Made by a program: the position numbers and the translations under genes. Positions 1 through 11,354 of a DNA stretch of 64,000 nt are shown one piece after another (within the stretch, counting starts at the first letter, position 1; each line of letters starts with the position of its first letter). The notes below the pieces were generated by a model. That model saw nothing but the letters and a program-made list of their open reading frames with translations, was not told the DNA's origin and did no database searches. The DNA lies in the NCBI GenBank assembly GCA_025642065.1, contig JAODUP010000487.1, positions 186,001 through 250,000 of the forward strand, written 5' to 3'. Origin of the DNA: Paralvinella palmiformis. Its lineage: Eukaryota > Annelida > Polychaeta > Terebellida > Alvinellidae.

Positions 1-874
1 GGGTAGAACAGAGAGGGGTGGGGTTGCGGAAAGGAACGAAAACCGGCGTGTTCACAAACGGAATAAAATCGATCCAGAATGTACAGGAACATACGGATAG
101 CTAGCAGTAAATGTCACAAGGAAGAAAATAACGGATGAGAACAGAAGTTGTCACCGAAGAGAACAAACATAAAAAAGAACAGCGTATGGACAGTAACCAG
201 AATTATGACGTAATGCAAACGTCGGTGTTCTAGTACTTGTGTACTTAGATACAGCGAGTGCTCGTATTTTCCTTTTTTTAAAGACCAAGCTTCGACACAG
301 GATTGACGTCAAAAGTATTTCCAAGCTTTTTTTAATGCGTTTTTCTCCCTTCAAATACGTTTACGTGTTGTTTGTTTACCTTCCTGTCAGTCGGCAAAGT
401 CGGCGTATGTAATGATCTTAAGCCTGGCTGTGTCAAAAGACTAAATATATGGCATCTGTATGATCCTGGCAGCTGATAGGTGTGGGACTCGTGTATGATG
501 ATCGGCAGTTAGGTATCTAATACTAACTCGTCATTGTTCTTTGATCTTAGTACGTGATAGATCTATGATCAGGATTGTGAAGACTTCCAGTCTGGATATA
601 TCTGGATATCCGTATTAGCTGTTAAGACTAGTTGCCCTGTTTGCTTAGATAACGCTAAAGTACGGGGTCAAATGTCGACCTCATTTTCTGACTGAGGGAT
701 CATCTAGATATTGTGTGGCATGAAGATATCGGATGTTGGCCTCTCTGTAGCTGTACTCGGTGATGGGCCGGGGAGGGAGGGGGTAGGAATGGAGCGTTTA
801 TTATATAGTAATTATATTATATTGTACTTTTTGTTAAGCCATAGGAATGGTTATATGTGCATCAGTATCAATGA

Positions 875-1078
875 TTGATTGATTGATTGATTGATCGATT
901 GGTGTTTTACGGCCATTTTTGTGCACATGGTAAGCTAAATGGGCCGAGCGATCTCCAAAGGTAATGAAGCGAAGTCAAAAGTGAAACAACCTTCTAGATA
1001 TGCCCACGCCGAGATTCGAATACGGGTGGTAGTGATCTGTGGTCCAACACGCTACCGCTAGACCACGGCGGCGCCCCA
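875..1078 (-). mobile_element. tRNA-derived SINE, family A
   Basis: The minus strand carries a pol III A-box-like TGGTCTAGCGGTAGCG and the B-box GTTCGAATCTC (here TATTCGAATCTC). The family body follows, then GGCCGTAAAACACCAATC running into a short tetranucleotide tail (TGAT on the plus strand). No tRNA fold survives, so it is not a working tRNA gene. Confidence 0.85.
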
Positions 1079-1374
1079 TATCAGTATCAATGGATTAACA
1101 GTTTACTGGGAAAGTAGACGTAATAAACCATGCACTGAATTAGTAATATTGGTGTGTGTGTGTGTGTGTGTGTTTTGGTATTTTGTTTTAACGAAATATA
1201 TTCATCTATGACCCCATTATGATGCCATCAGATATTTTACTCCATCATTTTCATTCACGACACGGGACCAATATATCACATCAGATGGCTGGAAATCAGA
1301 TATAAATATCGGGGCCGAAAATAATCATCGGGGTCGGGAAATGGGGTCGATCCTTTAGAACCCGCCCGTAATGT

Positions 1375-1515
1375 CATCTCTTGGTCATAATTCAAACCTG
1401 AGAGTTACCCCGGCGTTTTGAGGTGCTCACCCCCTGCCAGGTTGTGATTCACCCCTCGGAGAAAAGCCTCAGCTGTGGCCAGCATCGAGCTAAAAACAGG
1501 AAACACCCACTCAGT
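1375..1515. repeat. Dispersed repeat of unknown type
   Basis: AGCTGTGGCCAGCATCGAGC with GCTAAAAACAG resembles AGCTGTGGCCAGAGCTCAAG with GCTAAAGACAG at about 13278-13310. Only these blocks align by eye. Family unknown. Confidence 0.4.
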
Positions 1516-1576
1516 GAATAGCATCTATTATAATGTCATTAGTATCATTTTGGCACCAAAAGAGACCATAAAAGTA

Positions 1577-1628
1577 CACACAGATACACACACACACACA
1601 CACCTACACACACACACACACACACACA

Positions 1629-1666
<38 letters not shown>
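1577..1666. repeat. CA then TA compound microsatellite
   Basis: About 52 bp of CA-rich repeat is followed by 36 bp of TA repeat. Confidence 0.95.
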
Positions 1667-1667
<1 letters not shown>

Positions 1668-2000
1668 CATTAAATACATATTCAGTATTCAATATAAAAA
1701 ATGCGGTCGATGCTATTATTTCGATGAAAATGCCCACACAGATGCCCATAAAGCCCAACTATTACTATAGTATAATGGCAGTTGAAGGTGGCTAGCTGTT
1801 TTGAGTAATAGATCCATTTCAATATTACATGCAGCATTATTCCATTACAGGCATTACCATTTCCAGTTGTGCCTCATAGTAATTCCCTAAACGTGGTGAG
1901 TAAGGTTAATTCTGAATCATCTGATTAATCATTAATAAGATGTGAATTTAGATACTAAAGAATGGTAGGCTGCATAGCCGCTTGATGAAATAATCTTTTT

Positions 2001-2053
2001 GATGATGATGATGGTGATGATGATGATGATTGTGGTGGTGGTGGTGGTGGTGG
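2001..2053. repeat. GAT then GGT trinucleotide microsatellite
   Basis: GAT repeats run directly into GGT repeats. Confidence 0.9.
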
Positions 2054-2489
2054 TTACTACCTGCAGGAAATAAATAATAATATATTTTATTCGGTGAACT
2101 ATTGTTCCGTGCTGTGATAATTACGGTGAAAGTTACAGATAAAAGTTGAATCGATGTATTAAATCCTTAATTCAGTGGGTTTTCGGTAATGTCTCTGGCC
2201 TGCCTAATGCGGGGTATTGCTGTGTGTCTGTTGTTTACAAGCCGTGTAGTAGCTGCTGCCGACAGACGTGGAGTAAAGTGGAGTGCTAGATAGAGAAAAC
2301 AGATTGAGACAACCGATTTAAAACATAGATCGTGTTGTTGTTTTATTTCTTCTCCGAGTTCTTGTCATTTCTCGGGCTATGCATAATACAGTCCAGTCAG
2401 TCTGAACATGTTACTACGGCAGGTCTAAAGATCGATCTGCTTCTGGTGTAATTGTTCAGTTATAACAATTATACTCCTGTGTTTGTGGT

Positions 2490-3388
2490 CATAATAAATA
2501 TGCTTCCATGTGAACAGTCTCTGGATGCTGTCATAATGAATATGCTTCCATGTGAACAGTCTCTGGATGCTGTCATAATGAATATGCTTCTATGTCAACA
2601 GTCTCTGTATACTGTCATAATGAATATGCTTCCATGTCAACAGTCTCTGTATACTGTCATAATGAATATGCTTCCATGTCAACAGTCTCTGTATACTGGC
2701 ATAATGAATATGTTGCCATGTCAACAATCTGTATACTGTCATAATGAATATGCTTCCATGTCAACAGTCTCTGTATACTGTCATAATGAATATGCTTCCA
2801 TGTCAACAGTCTCTGTATACTGTCATAATGAATATGCTGCCATGTCAACAGTCTCTGTATACTGTCATAATGAATATGCTTCCATGTCAACAGTCTCTGT
2901 ATACTGGCATAATGAATATGTTGCCATGTCAACAATCTGTATACTGTCATAATGAATATGCTTCCATGTCAACAGTCTCTGTATATTGGCATAATGAATA
3001 TGCTTCCATGTCAACAGTCTCTGTATACTGTCATAATGAATATGCTTCCATGTCAACAGTCTCTGTATACTGTCATAATGAATATGCTGCCATGTCAACA
3101 GTCTCTGTATACTGTCATAATGAATATGCTTCCATGTCAACAGTCTCTGTATACTGTCATAATGAATATGCTTCCATGTCAACAGTCTCTGTATACTGTC
3201 ATAATGAATATGCTGCCATGTCAACAGTCTCTGTATACTGTCATAATGAATATGTTGCCATGTCAACAATCTGTATACTGTCATAATGAATATGCTGCCA
3301 TGTCAACAGTCTCTGTATACTGTCATAATGAATATGCTGCCATGTCAACAGTCTCTGTATACTGTCATAATGAATATGCTGCCATGTC
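2490..3388. repeat. 42-bp minisatellite, array 1
   Basis: About 21 tandem copies of a 42-bp unit with the core CTGTCATAATGAATATGCTT. Several copies are 40 bp (CAACAATCTG for CAACAGTCTCTG). The 2-bp loss breaks every reading frame, so the long ORFs across the array are by-products of a 42-bp period and not genes. Confidence 0.95.
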
Positions 3389-3656
3389 AGCAATCTCTTG
3401 GTACAGATTTTCGCCAACTTCTCAGTGATATTCATTGATCAATATTCTCAGTTCACCGCCAGTGAACTATGTCAAATCTGCAGGTTCACATATTCAGGAA
3501 TTATTCATTTTGAACTTTCTTTAAGAAACATCTCCCTCTTCCAGAGAAGATTTATGAATGCACAGAACTTGTTTTTCCTGTCATCTTCCGGGGTATTGTT
3601 TTTTCTTGTTTGGAAGATGGAACAATTGTTGTTGTTTTTTGGTACTGTGACAGTCA
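3389..3656. repeat. Minisatellite flank, duplicated copy 1
   Basis: 268 bp, nearly identical to 4194-4489. It lacks about 28 bp found in the second copy just after TCTGCAGGTTCA. It separates the two arrays. Confidence 0.92.
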
Positions 3657-4193
3657 TAGTATACTGTCATAATGAATATGCTGTCCATGTCAACAGTCTC
3701 TGTATACTGTCATAATGAATATGCTTCCATGTCAACAGTCTCTGTATACTGTCATAATGAATATGCTTCCATGTCAACAGTCTCTGTATACTGTCATAAT
3801 GAATATGCTGCCATGTCAACAGTCTCTGTATACTGGCATAATGAATATGCTTCCATGTCAACAGTCTCTGTATACTGTCATAATGAATATGCTTCCATGT
3901 CAACAGTCTCTGTATACTGTCATAATGAATATGCTGCCATGTCAACAGTCTCTGTATACTGTCATAATGAATTTGCTTCCATGTCAACAGTCTCTGTATA
4001 CTGTCATAATGAATATGCTGCCATGTCAACAGTCTCTGTATACTGTCATAATGAATATGCTGCCATGTCAACAGTCTCTGTATACTGTCATAATGAATAT
4101 GTTGCCATGTCAACAATCTGTATACTGTCATAATGAATATGCTGCCATGTCAACAGTCTCTGTATACTGTCATAATGAATATGCTGCCATGTC
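3657..4193. repeat. 42-bp minisatellite, array 2
   Basis: About 13 copies of the same 42-bp unit as array 1, with the same 40-bp variant near its end. The end of the array (40-bp variant, then two GCTGCC units, then the flank) is the same as the end of array 1. This points to a block duplication of array plus flank. Confidence 0.95.
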
Positions 4194-4489
4194 AGCAATC
4201 TCTTGGTACAGATTTTCGCCAACTTCTCAGTGATATTCATTGATCAATATTCTCAGTTCACCGCCAGTGAACTATGTCAAATCTGCAGGTTCAATATTCA
4301 CTGTCTTTATTTTGGCTTGTTCATATTCAGGAATTATTCATTTTGAACTTTCTTTAAGAAACATCTCCCTCTTCCAGAGAAGATTTATGAATGCACAGAA
4401 CTTGTTTTTCCTGTCATCTTCCGGGGTATTGTTTTTTCTTGTTTGGAAGATGGAACAATTGTTGTTGTTTTTTGGTACTGTGACAGTCA
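4194..4489. repeat. Minisatellite flank, duplicated copy 2
   Basis: 296 bp, the full-length partner of 3389-3656, ending at GTGACAGTCA before unique sequence. Confidence 0.92.
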
Positions 4490-4896
4490 GTGAAGTATTT
4501 TTGACGTTTTACACCACATAATAGGAGATATTGGCAATGTTCTTGGTGCAAGACAACGAGGTATGCTATAACTCAAAACAGCCAGCACTGTGAATCCGAA
4601 ATAATTCCATATCGTTTTCCAGATGTTCATTATGCGCCTTTAAGGATGTATTGACTAACTTCATTGGCCGTATTAGCTTCAATGCAGCAGTTTGGTTTTC
4701 TTTCAGAGGGTGTTAAAACCAGTTTAATCTCATCGTGCAGACGGCTTATTAATGAAACCACTAATACAGAAATCCGACCCAGCGCTGCATTCCAGCCTCG
4801 TGCGCGTTCTATCTCATCTGTGACTTGCACTGTAGCTGAAGCAATAGCCCGCGCAGTATCGCACTGTGCCTCATTGTTGCACCGTGCCAGTGTCGG

Positions 4897-5086
4897 GGCG
4901 CCTTTGTGGTCTAGTTGATAGCGTGTTGGACCACAGATCACTACCACCCGAGTTCGAATCTCGGCGTGGGCGTATCTGAAGGGTGTTTCATCTACGACTT
5001 CACTGCATTACCTTCGAAGGTCGCTCGGTCCGTTTAGCCTACCATGTGCACAAAAGTGGCCGTAAAACATCAATCATCATCATCAC
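4897..5086 (+). mobile_element. tRNA-derived SINE, family A
   Basis: A full-length copy: head TGGTCTAGTTGATAGCG, B-box GAGTTCGAATCTC, body GGTCGCTCGGTCCGTTTAGC, and end GGCCGTAAAACATCAATCAT with a CAT-type tail. Confidence 0.88.
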
Positions 5087-5373
5087 TGTGCCAGTGTCTC
5101 TGACTGCAATTTTTCATGCCACGAGCGAGAGCGAGAGAGAGAGGCATCATTTCATCTGTGCGGTGTCCCTGTTTGTAGAATGGACTCTGATGCCAACTCG
5201 GCTGTCAAGAAGATAGAGTATGGCCAACGGGACTAACCGGATAGATTCATTTAATATCCTATACGAATAACGATTTTCATTTATCTCTCCCGTTTTTCTG
5301 TAACTGTACACGAGCTAGTTTTATTACAAATAGATCAAGTATAACGGTAGCTTTCGCATTCGCTTCTAACCGA

Positions 5374-5375
<2 letters not shown>

Positions 5376-5449
<74 letters not shown>
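5376..5449. repeat. CA microsatellite, 74 bp
   Basis: An uninterrupted CA run, followed within 30 bp by another short CA run at 5470-5486. Confidence 0.95.
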
Positions 5450-5450
<1 letters not shown>

Positions 5451-5940
5451 CATATATATATAGATATATACACACACACACACACATTATAACTTTAACC
5501 TTAACCTAAGCGTTTGTCGCTGTCGACTCGGATTTGTGTCATTTAATATTCTCTTCAATCAATTCTTTGAAAACAAAACTAGGACAACAAAAGGGTAAAT
5601 ACTCAGAACATTATCTCGCCATCACACAATCAGTTAATTTTAAACATCAACGCCTACTACTAGGTTTGTTAAAAAAACAAAACATATTGATAAATGACTG
5701 AAACATTTAGGTTAGCCACAGCACTAAGAGTAAAATTATATATCGACAACGGGTTAAAGGTATCGATAGTGAATACATTTAATGTGTGAAATTTTAATCT
5801 ATCAGTTGATAGACACAGTACTCCTTCTGAGCACATGTTTTAATGATAATTTTGTAGTAGTAGCAATGCATTTAATTTTGTAAGTCCAGTAATGTGCTGT
5901 TCTCCCAAAACACTTGTGTAAATTGGTTTATTTCTGACCG

Positions 5941-5978
<38 letters not shown>

Positions 5979-5987
5979 CAAATAGTA

Positions 5988-6112
5988 ATAATGGATAGTG
6001 GACGAAATGACAGATATTTTACGTGGCTTCGGTACATCAAATGAGGGAGACGCATATTGTCTGTCATTTACCGCTTCACCGCGGTGACTTATTCGAAACA
6101 AGTTTAGAATTC

Positions 6113-6145
<33 letters not shown>

Positions 6146-6300
6146 CATATTCCGCGGAGAAAACCTTCCCATTTGCCTTGGCGGATGAAGAAAACTGCCA
6201 CTATAGTGTCACGGGCGGGATTCGAACCCCAGACCTCCCGAACAGCATGACTATGAGTTATAAAGTGGCACGCTCTAGCCCGCGAGGCCACAGAGGCGGT
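5988..6300 (-). mobile_element. tRNA-derived SINE family C with inserted TA microsatellite
   Basis: The minus-strand head has GGGCTAGAGCGTGCCAC and GGGTTCGAATCCCGCCC, then GGTTTTCTCCGCGGAATATG, a TA run, and the end CCTCATTTGATGTACCGAAG. It matches 32840-33115 and 52025-52275. Confidence 0.75.
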
Positions 6301-6467
6301 TTCTATAGTAACACAATCTAATTTACATGTCCGTTTTGTGTGAAAGTGTTTTTTTTTTCTTCTTCTTCAGAATTGTCTGCCGTTTTTGTTTTTGTTTGGT
6401 GTCTTAGACATTAAATGTCCTACGGCACTTTTACTTGAGAAAGCATGTCATTTATATTTAATTTGTT

Positions 6468-6502
<35 letters not shown>

Positions 6503-6834
6503 TACTCTATATCGTATTGCTTCTTGTCAACAGAAATTAATATAATTTATTGTGAAGGGAATAGCGTCTAACTCGTTAGGAAGCTAAACTAATAATACCT
6601 AATACAGTCCCAGCCCATATATCATTCGGGTTGATTTATTTCATGCAGTTGCCTCTCTCTTTTTTTACCATGTCTGTGAGCAGCCGTCTGACAGCTAGCT
6701 GTCTACTACCAATCAATCAGCAATAAGTCGATTTATGGCCAACTCTAACCGGTCTCCGGTCTATTGTCGTCTTGCTTAAATTGTATTACATGGCATGCCG
6801 TGTCCGGTTGCTTCTTCGTTGTTAATAAAGACAT

Positions 6835-7664
6835 ACCGGAGTATTTGTTACCGCCCAAAGTCATGTTATTCGGGTTTTGCTGATGCGCGAAGCTCGTTTT
6901 TGGTAGACGACTCGGACGGAAGGAGCGCTGATGTAGTATGATCTTATGCCAGCGGTCTGATTAATCTACCATTTGGACGGTTCATGATGTAGATCGTAAT
7001 GGACATAACGATCCACTGAATGGTTGAAAACAGGAGACCCGTATTAACTATAATTATGTGAATAATGGTGATGTCAGTGATATAGAGGAAACAGGACAAA
7101 TACACTTATGTAACATAGCTTCTACTTAGTGTAAAATGTTAAATTGTGCTGTTTTGCGGACACCTATGTGCACATAGTAGGCTGTTTGGGTCGAGCGACT
7201 TCCAAAGGTCATTAACGAGGCGAAGTGAAAGATGAAACACCCTCCTGACATAGCCCAGCCGGAATTTGAACCCAGGTGCTATAAATCTGTGGCCAACCAC
7301 CCTACCAGTTAGGCCATGGAGGCACCCCCTTCCACTTAGTGAGAATTTCCTCATTTTTAGTAACGTTATACGGGGAATGAACGTTATCCATTTGTTGAGG
7401 CCAACATTTCCTAAACATATTCCGTGTAGAAAGATTGAACTAATATTTTGTAAAATTTGTATCAGAAAAATGGTTAAATCTCATTAAACATGTCCTCATC
7501 TCGCATAGGTCCCAGACCTGCTACTTTTCCTACTTTTTTAGTATGAACCTCCTACTTTTGGATTAGATCCCACTTTTCCAGCTTTTCACCATCAGCAAAA
7601 CCCGAGGGTTTTCTTTTTGTACGAATAACAACATGACTTTGGACGGTAACAAATACTCAGGTAC
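6835..7664. mobile_element. Inverted-repeat element interrupted by a SINE
   Basis: The left arm 6835-6885 (ACCGGAGTATTTGTTACCGC ... GGGTTTTGCTGATG) is the reverse complement of the right arm 7590-7664, which carries an extra insertion of about 17 bp. About 700 bp lies between the arms, including the SINE at 7150-7327. A nonautonomous DNA transposon is likely; two inverted copies of a shorter repeat is the alternative. Confidence 0.5.
7150..7327 (-). mobile_element. tRNA-derived SINE, family A variant
   Basis: The head on the minus strand reads TGGCCTAACTGGTAGGGTGG with GGGTTCAAATTCC, a subfamily with GGCC in the A-box. It sits inside the inverted-repeat element at 6835-7664. Confidence 0.8.
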
Positions 7665-7929
7665 ATAATGTCATATTCTAGGGACGTATCATTTTAATTA
7701 AACATATTCTTTATAGGAGCCGATGGGAACTTAACAATTAATGATTACGCTGTACCTTCAGCCTCCATTCATTTGCAATTGTATAATTTATGCATGACGT
7801 AATAATGTTAATAAGCGTCCCTTTATCTGCTTAAATTTATTACCTAACCACAAACTATTAGTGAACTAGAATGTATGTAAAATATAAGTGTGTCTGTTTC
7901 CATAGGTGTAAACACCCCCCCCACACACA

Positions 7930-7971
<42 letters not shown>

Positions 7972-8100
7972 AAAAACTAGTTTTCATTTCCTGTTGTTTG
8001 CCAAAATCCATTTCAGATTATTCCACATGGCGTTGATCCAATTTTTATATTATTGTTTTAAATTTTATGTATTAATATTTATGTTATATTATTTTGACAG

Positions 8101-8251
8101 GTTGTTTAACCACTCCCAACAGCTGAAGTTCACATGTCGTGTAGTACATTCGATCCCACTGATGATGTCTGCTGTACAGGTGTATTTTGCTGATAAACTC
8201 TCTGCAGTGTCACACCTGATAGGTACAGACCAGTTACCTACGTTACCGCAG
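8101..8251 (+). CDS. Internal exon of the Cys-Gly tail gene
   Basis: The 151-bp exon follows a long T-rich tract ending in TTTTGACAG and ends at CCGCAG|GTAAGA, a consensus donor. It starts in phase 2 and ends in phase 0. It encodes 50 residues ending HLIGTDQLPTLPQ. Its phase-0 end fits the phase-0 start at 14611. Confidence 0.75.
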
Positions 8252-11200
8252 GTAAGATATTAGTGTGTATGTGTGTGTCAGCGTGCGTACGTGCAAAACT
8301 TATTATTTCTTCTTCTGGATGGGACACTGCCGCAGTGCCTCCAGATGATAGGGATCAAATCCTAGTGGGATGTTTCGACCACGAATAAAAGCCATCATCC
8401 TTATTTTCTCATACCCCCACTGAGACAACAGCTTTTAACAAAGGTATCACTGACTCAATAACTCACGAGTGAAACAGCATATTACACAGCATTCTCATAC
8501 TAAAACATCTATATAACGTCTCATCGATACCGGAATCACTGCGTAATAAAATTAAGCGAACCCCCATATGGCTTTCTATCCGCCTGCCTGTACCGGTTGT
8601 CCATCTGCCCGCCTTTTGCCGCCAATCCGTCCATCTGATTCTCGCACCAATCTAATGTTTTTATTCACCGGCAGAGGAGCCGCCACCTTCCAGTCATCTA
8701 GCACACAGTGGCATCTCAGATATCCTTCGTACACCACAGTGCTGCCCGTGATAAATGGGATGCAATCAATTACCAGCCCTAAGTCCATATAATCCCCAAC
8801 TCCCACTATGCAAATCCACCACCATCTAAAAATAAACAAAGGGGTATAGTGGAATAGAGGTAGACCATCGACACCAGCCAGCCTCAGACCCGATATACTT
8901 AAATTCCTGGCCCCCATAGATTAACGGTGTTAGTTATTTAATCCGGAACGCTACATGCCGGTGGTCATGTTTCTTTCGCATTCCGCAGAAGATGGCTTCA
9001 GCCATTAACAATTGCTCTTGACATGTAAATTTCGGCTGATTTCACGATGCCCCGATTCGCGATTACATCGCGATTGCCGGCCGAAGTAATCTTTGTTCCA
9101 CATTCAATTCGGTGAATTATCTCGCGGACGAAGCCTGTCCCGTCGTTTGCGCTGATAAATATGAATGCCGTTCAACCGTGAAGGCGCCATTCACTTCGTT
9201 GATGTCCGATTGTTATCAACGGTGATGGATCAGTTAATTGAGTGGCTGTCGTTCTTATTGAAGTCGGTTTCTGGTCCGGCTTTTATAGTTGGAATTTTGC
9301 CAAGGTTACCTCAATAGATGGCACCGGATGATAGAATGCGGCGTTGTGGGTATTTCCCGTTGGATGCGGCTGCACTGTATAATCTTCAAACGTGTCCCGG
9401 TCCTTTAGAGGATCATCTCGTTCCTACGTATTAATTGTTTTAGAACGCTGACTAAATCGGCGAATGGCCTACTGGAATCCTGAATTATCACAGACGAAAG
9501 CAGCAGACGGGTATATCCGACTCGAAATTTACGACTCTCGCACCAGCATCTGTCAACCAATTGTTTTCAATGAATCGGTATTATACAGAAATTAATTAAC
9601 AATTCCAGCAAGCCCACATTGAAGTGACCCTGCGTCTGGATCAAGCCATAGATAACACGAAACTTTTTTCTTGATCTTAATTCCTTAATATTATCTCTCT
9701 TTTTTAAAATACTTTTGAATGAGGCTACTAGCACATATGATTCTTGAATTTAATCAAATGTCCTCGACATTGGTAAACAAGTATGGTGGTAGTTAATTTG
9801 AGTGGTTGTAACTGAGTATAAATACAGGATACAAGTGGATAATAACTGGATTTAGCACAATCCGGACGTATTAGAACATTCGATCAAATCTAGCCGTAGG
9901 TTTATCAGTGTTGTTAAAGCTTCCTCGGGGGGGGGGGGATTGTCTTTGTTTGTTGGTGTTTGCCAGGAAAAATAGGTGATTGATCTGAAATACAGCTAAT
10001 TAGTATGTTTGTAGGATGTATGCATTGCGTTTAAGCCCGAGGCGGGCAAAACCAACGGACGGTTAGACTGTGTTACCTATTGTATTTTCCCCACCCATGA
10101 TCGTATGCCTGCCTGCCTGCCTGGGCAGTGCCTCGGGTAGATGGGATTTGCCGTTTGGGAGGAACGTTCTGCTGACGGTTGGAATTTATTTCGCTCCTGG
10201 CTACCCAAGCGGATTACTAACATCACCGTTTTCTCTCTGTCTTAGATTCGTCGGTGGAAAGAAAATTGGTCATTTGTGGGGCTGCCACATTCTATTTCTC
10301 AGACATTTTATCTCGAGTTGTTTCCACGCTAGCCATCTATTTCACTCGCTGAATAATCCGTGTATGGATTTGATCCGGATGATGAACTCAGCGCCGATGA
10401 CTGGCACAGCGTACAACGTGTCCGGTACATATATATATGGGGCTCCAGGTCGGATAGATCCTGTGTTTGCGGTCATGCCTACTATCTTTTCTCCAAACCG
10501 AAGTCTGCAATTAATTAATTGCTTATTATTTAGAACAAATGTTACTTGCCACTTTTCAGGATTCATCTTTTGTTTTAATTATTCTCGCCAAAAGATAATG
10601 CTCTTTTTCATGCATTATTTTTGGGTGTTCTCTATCTCTCCTACCTCCACCCCTCTCTCTCTCCCCCTTCTCTCTCTCTCTCTCTCTCTCTCTGTTAGTA
10701 TTTATGCGTATGCGTGCATTCGCACATCATTATTTTATCTTCCATTGCACGGTTAAAAGAATATTAGCACATATGGATGACTCCCGATATGATCTGGGAC
10801 ACCTCCGTAGTCTAACTGGTAGCGCGTTGGATCACAGATCACTACCACCTGAGTTCGAATCTCGGCGCAGGGCATATCTGAAGGGTGTTTCATCTTTAAC
10901 TTGGCTTGATTACCCTTGAAGGTCGCTCGGCCCATTTAGCCTACCATGTGCACAGCAGTGGCCGTAAAATATCAATCAGCGCCATCCCGGTATGATTATT
11001 AAATTATTATTTTAACATTATTAAAATAAAATGGCTTCCTATGGAGAATATAAAGCAGCCTTACTAGAACTGAAAACGATCTGTTTAATTGAACGGAAAG
11101 ACTTGAAAATAAATCTGCCAGTGCTGATTTCAGTCAGAACAGTCCAAACGGAACCAGATTGTCTCAATCCTCGTGGATGTTTTTCGACATGTGGTAGCCA

Positions 11201-11320
11201 GACTTAACTTTTGACCTCCTATCCTTTCGAACGTACGGTTATTATTTCTAATTTTAGACGCCGCCATTTCTGTAATCCATTTAATTATTGTTTTACGGCA
11301 CTCAATACCGTTCGTTTACA

Positions 11321-11354
<34 letters not shown>

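Larger units (their letters stand above)
5090..8100. other. Gene-less stretch upstream of the Cys-Gly tail exons
   Basis: It holds SINEs, CA, AAT, TA and CAT microsatellites, the inverted-repeat element and a CT run at 7931-7966. An upstream coding exon of the + strand gene ending in phase 2 must lie here or further left, but I could not identify it. Confidence 0.5.

Noticed and set aside
2490..4193. A CRISPR-like array
   Set aside because: The units are tandem with no unique spacers, and the genome is eukaryotic.
2452..4233. Several ORFs of 97-180 codons on both strands
   Set aside because: They are by-products of a 42-bp period with few stops. The 40-bp variant units and the flank break the frames, and the peptides are simply the repeated unit.
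8576..8917. A minus-strand ORF of 113 codons
   Set aside because: It overlaps an equally open + strand ORF, has no recognisable motif, and lies just downstream of a real + strand exon.
10070..10756. A 228-codon + strand ORF
   Set aside because: The peptide has no domain or codon bias, ends in CT-microsatellite translation (SLSLSLS), and sits in an intron of the Cys-Gly tail gene. No splice context fits.
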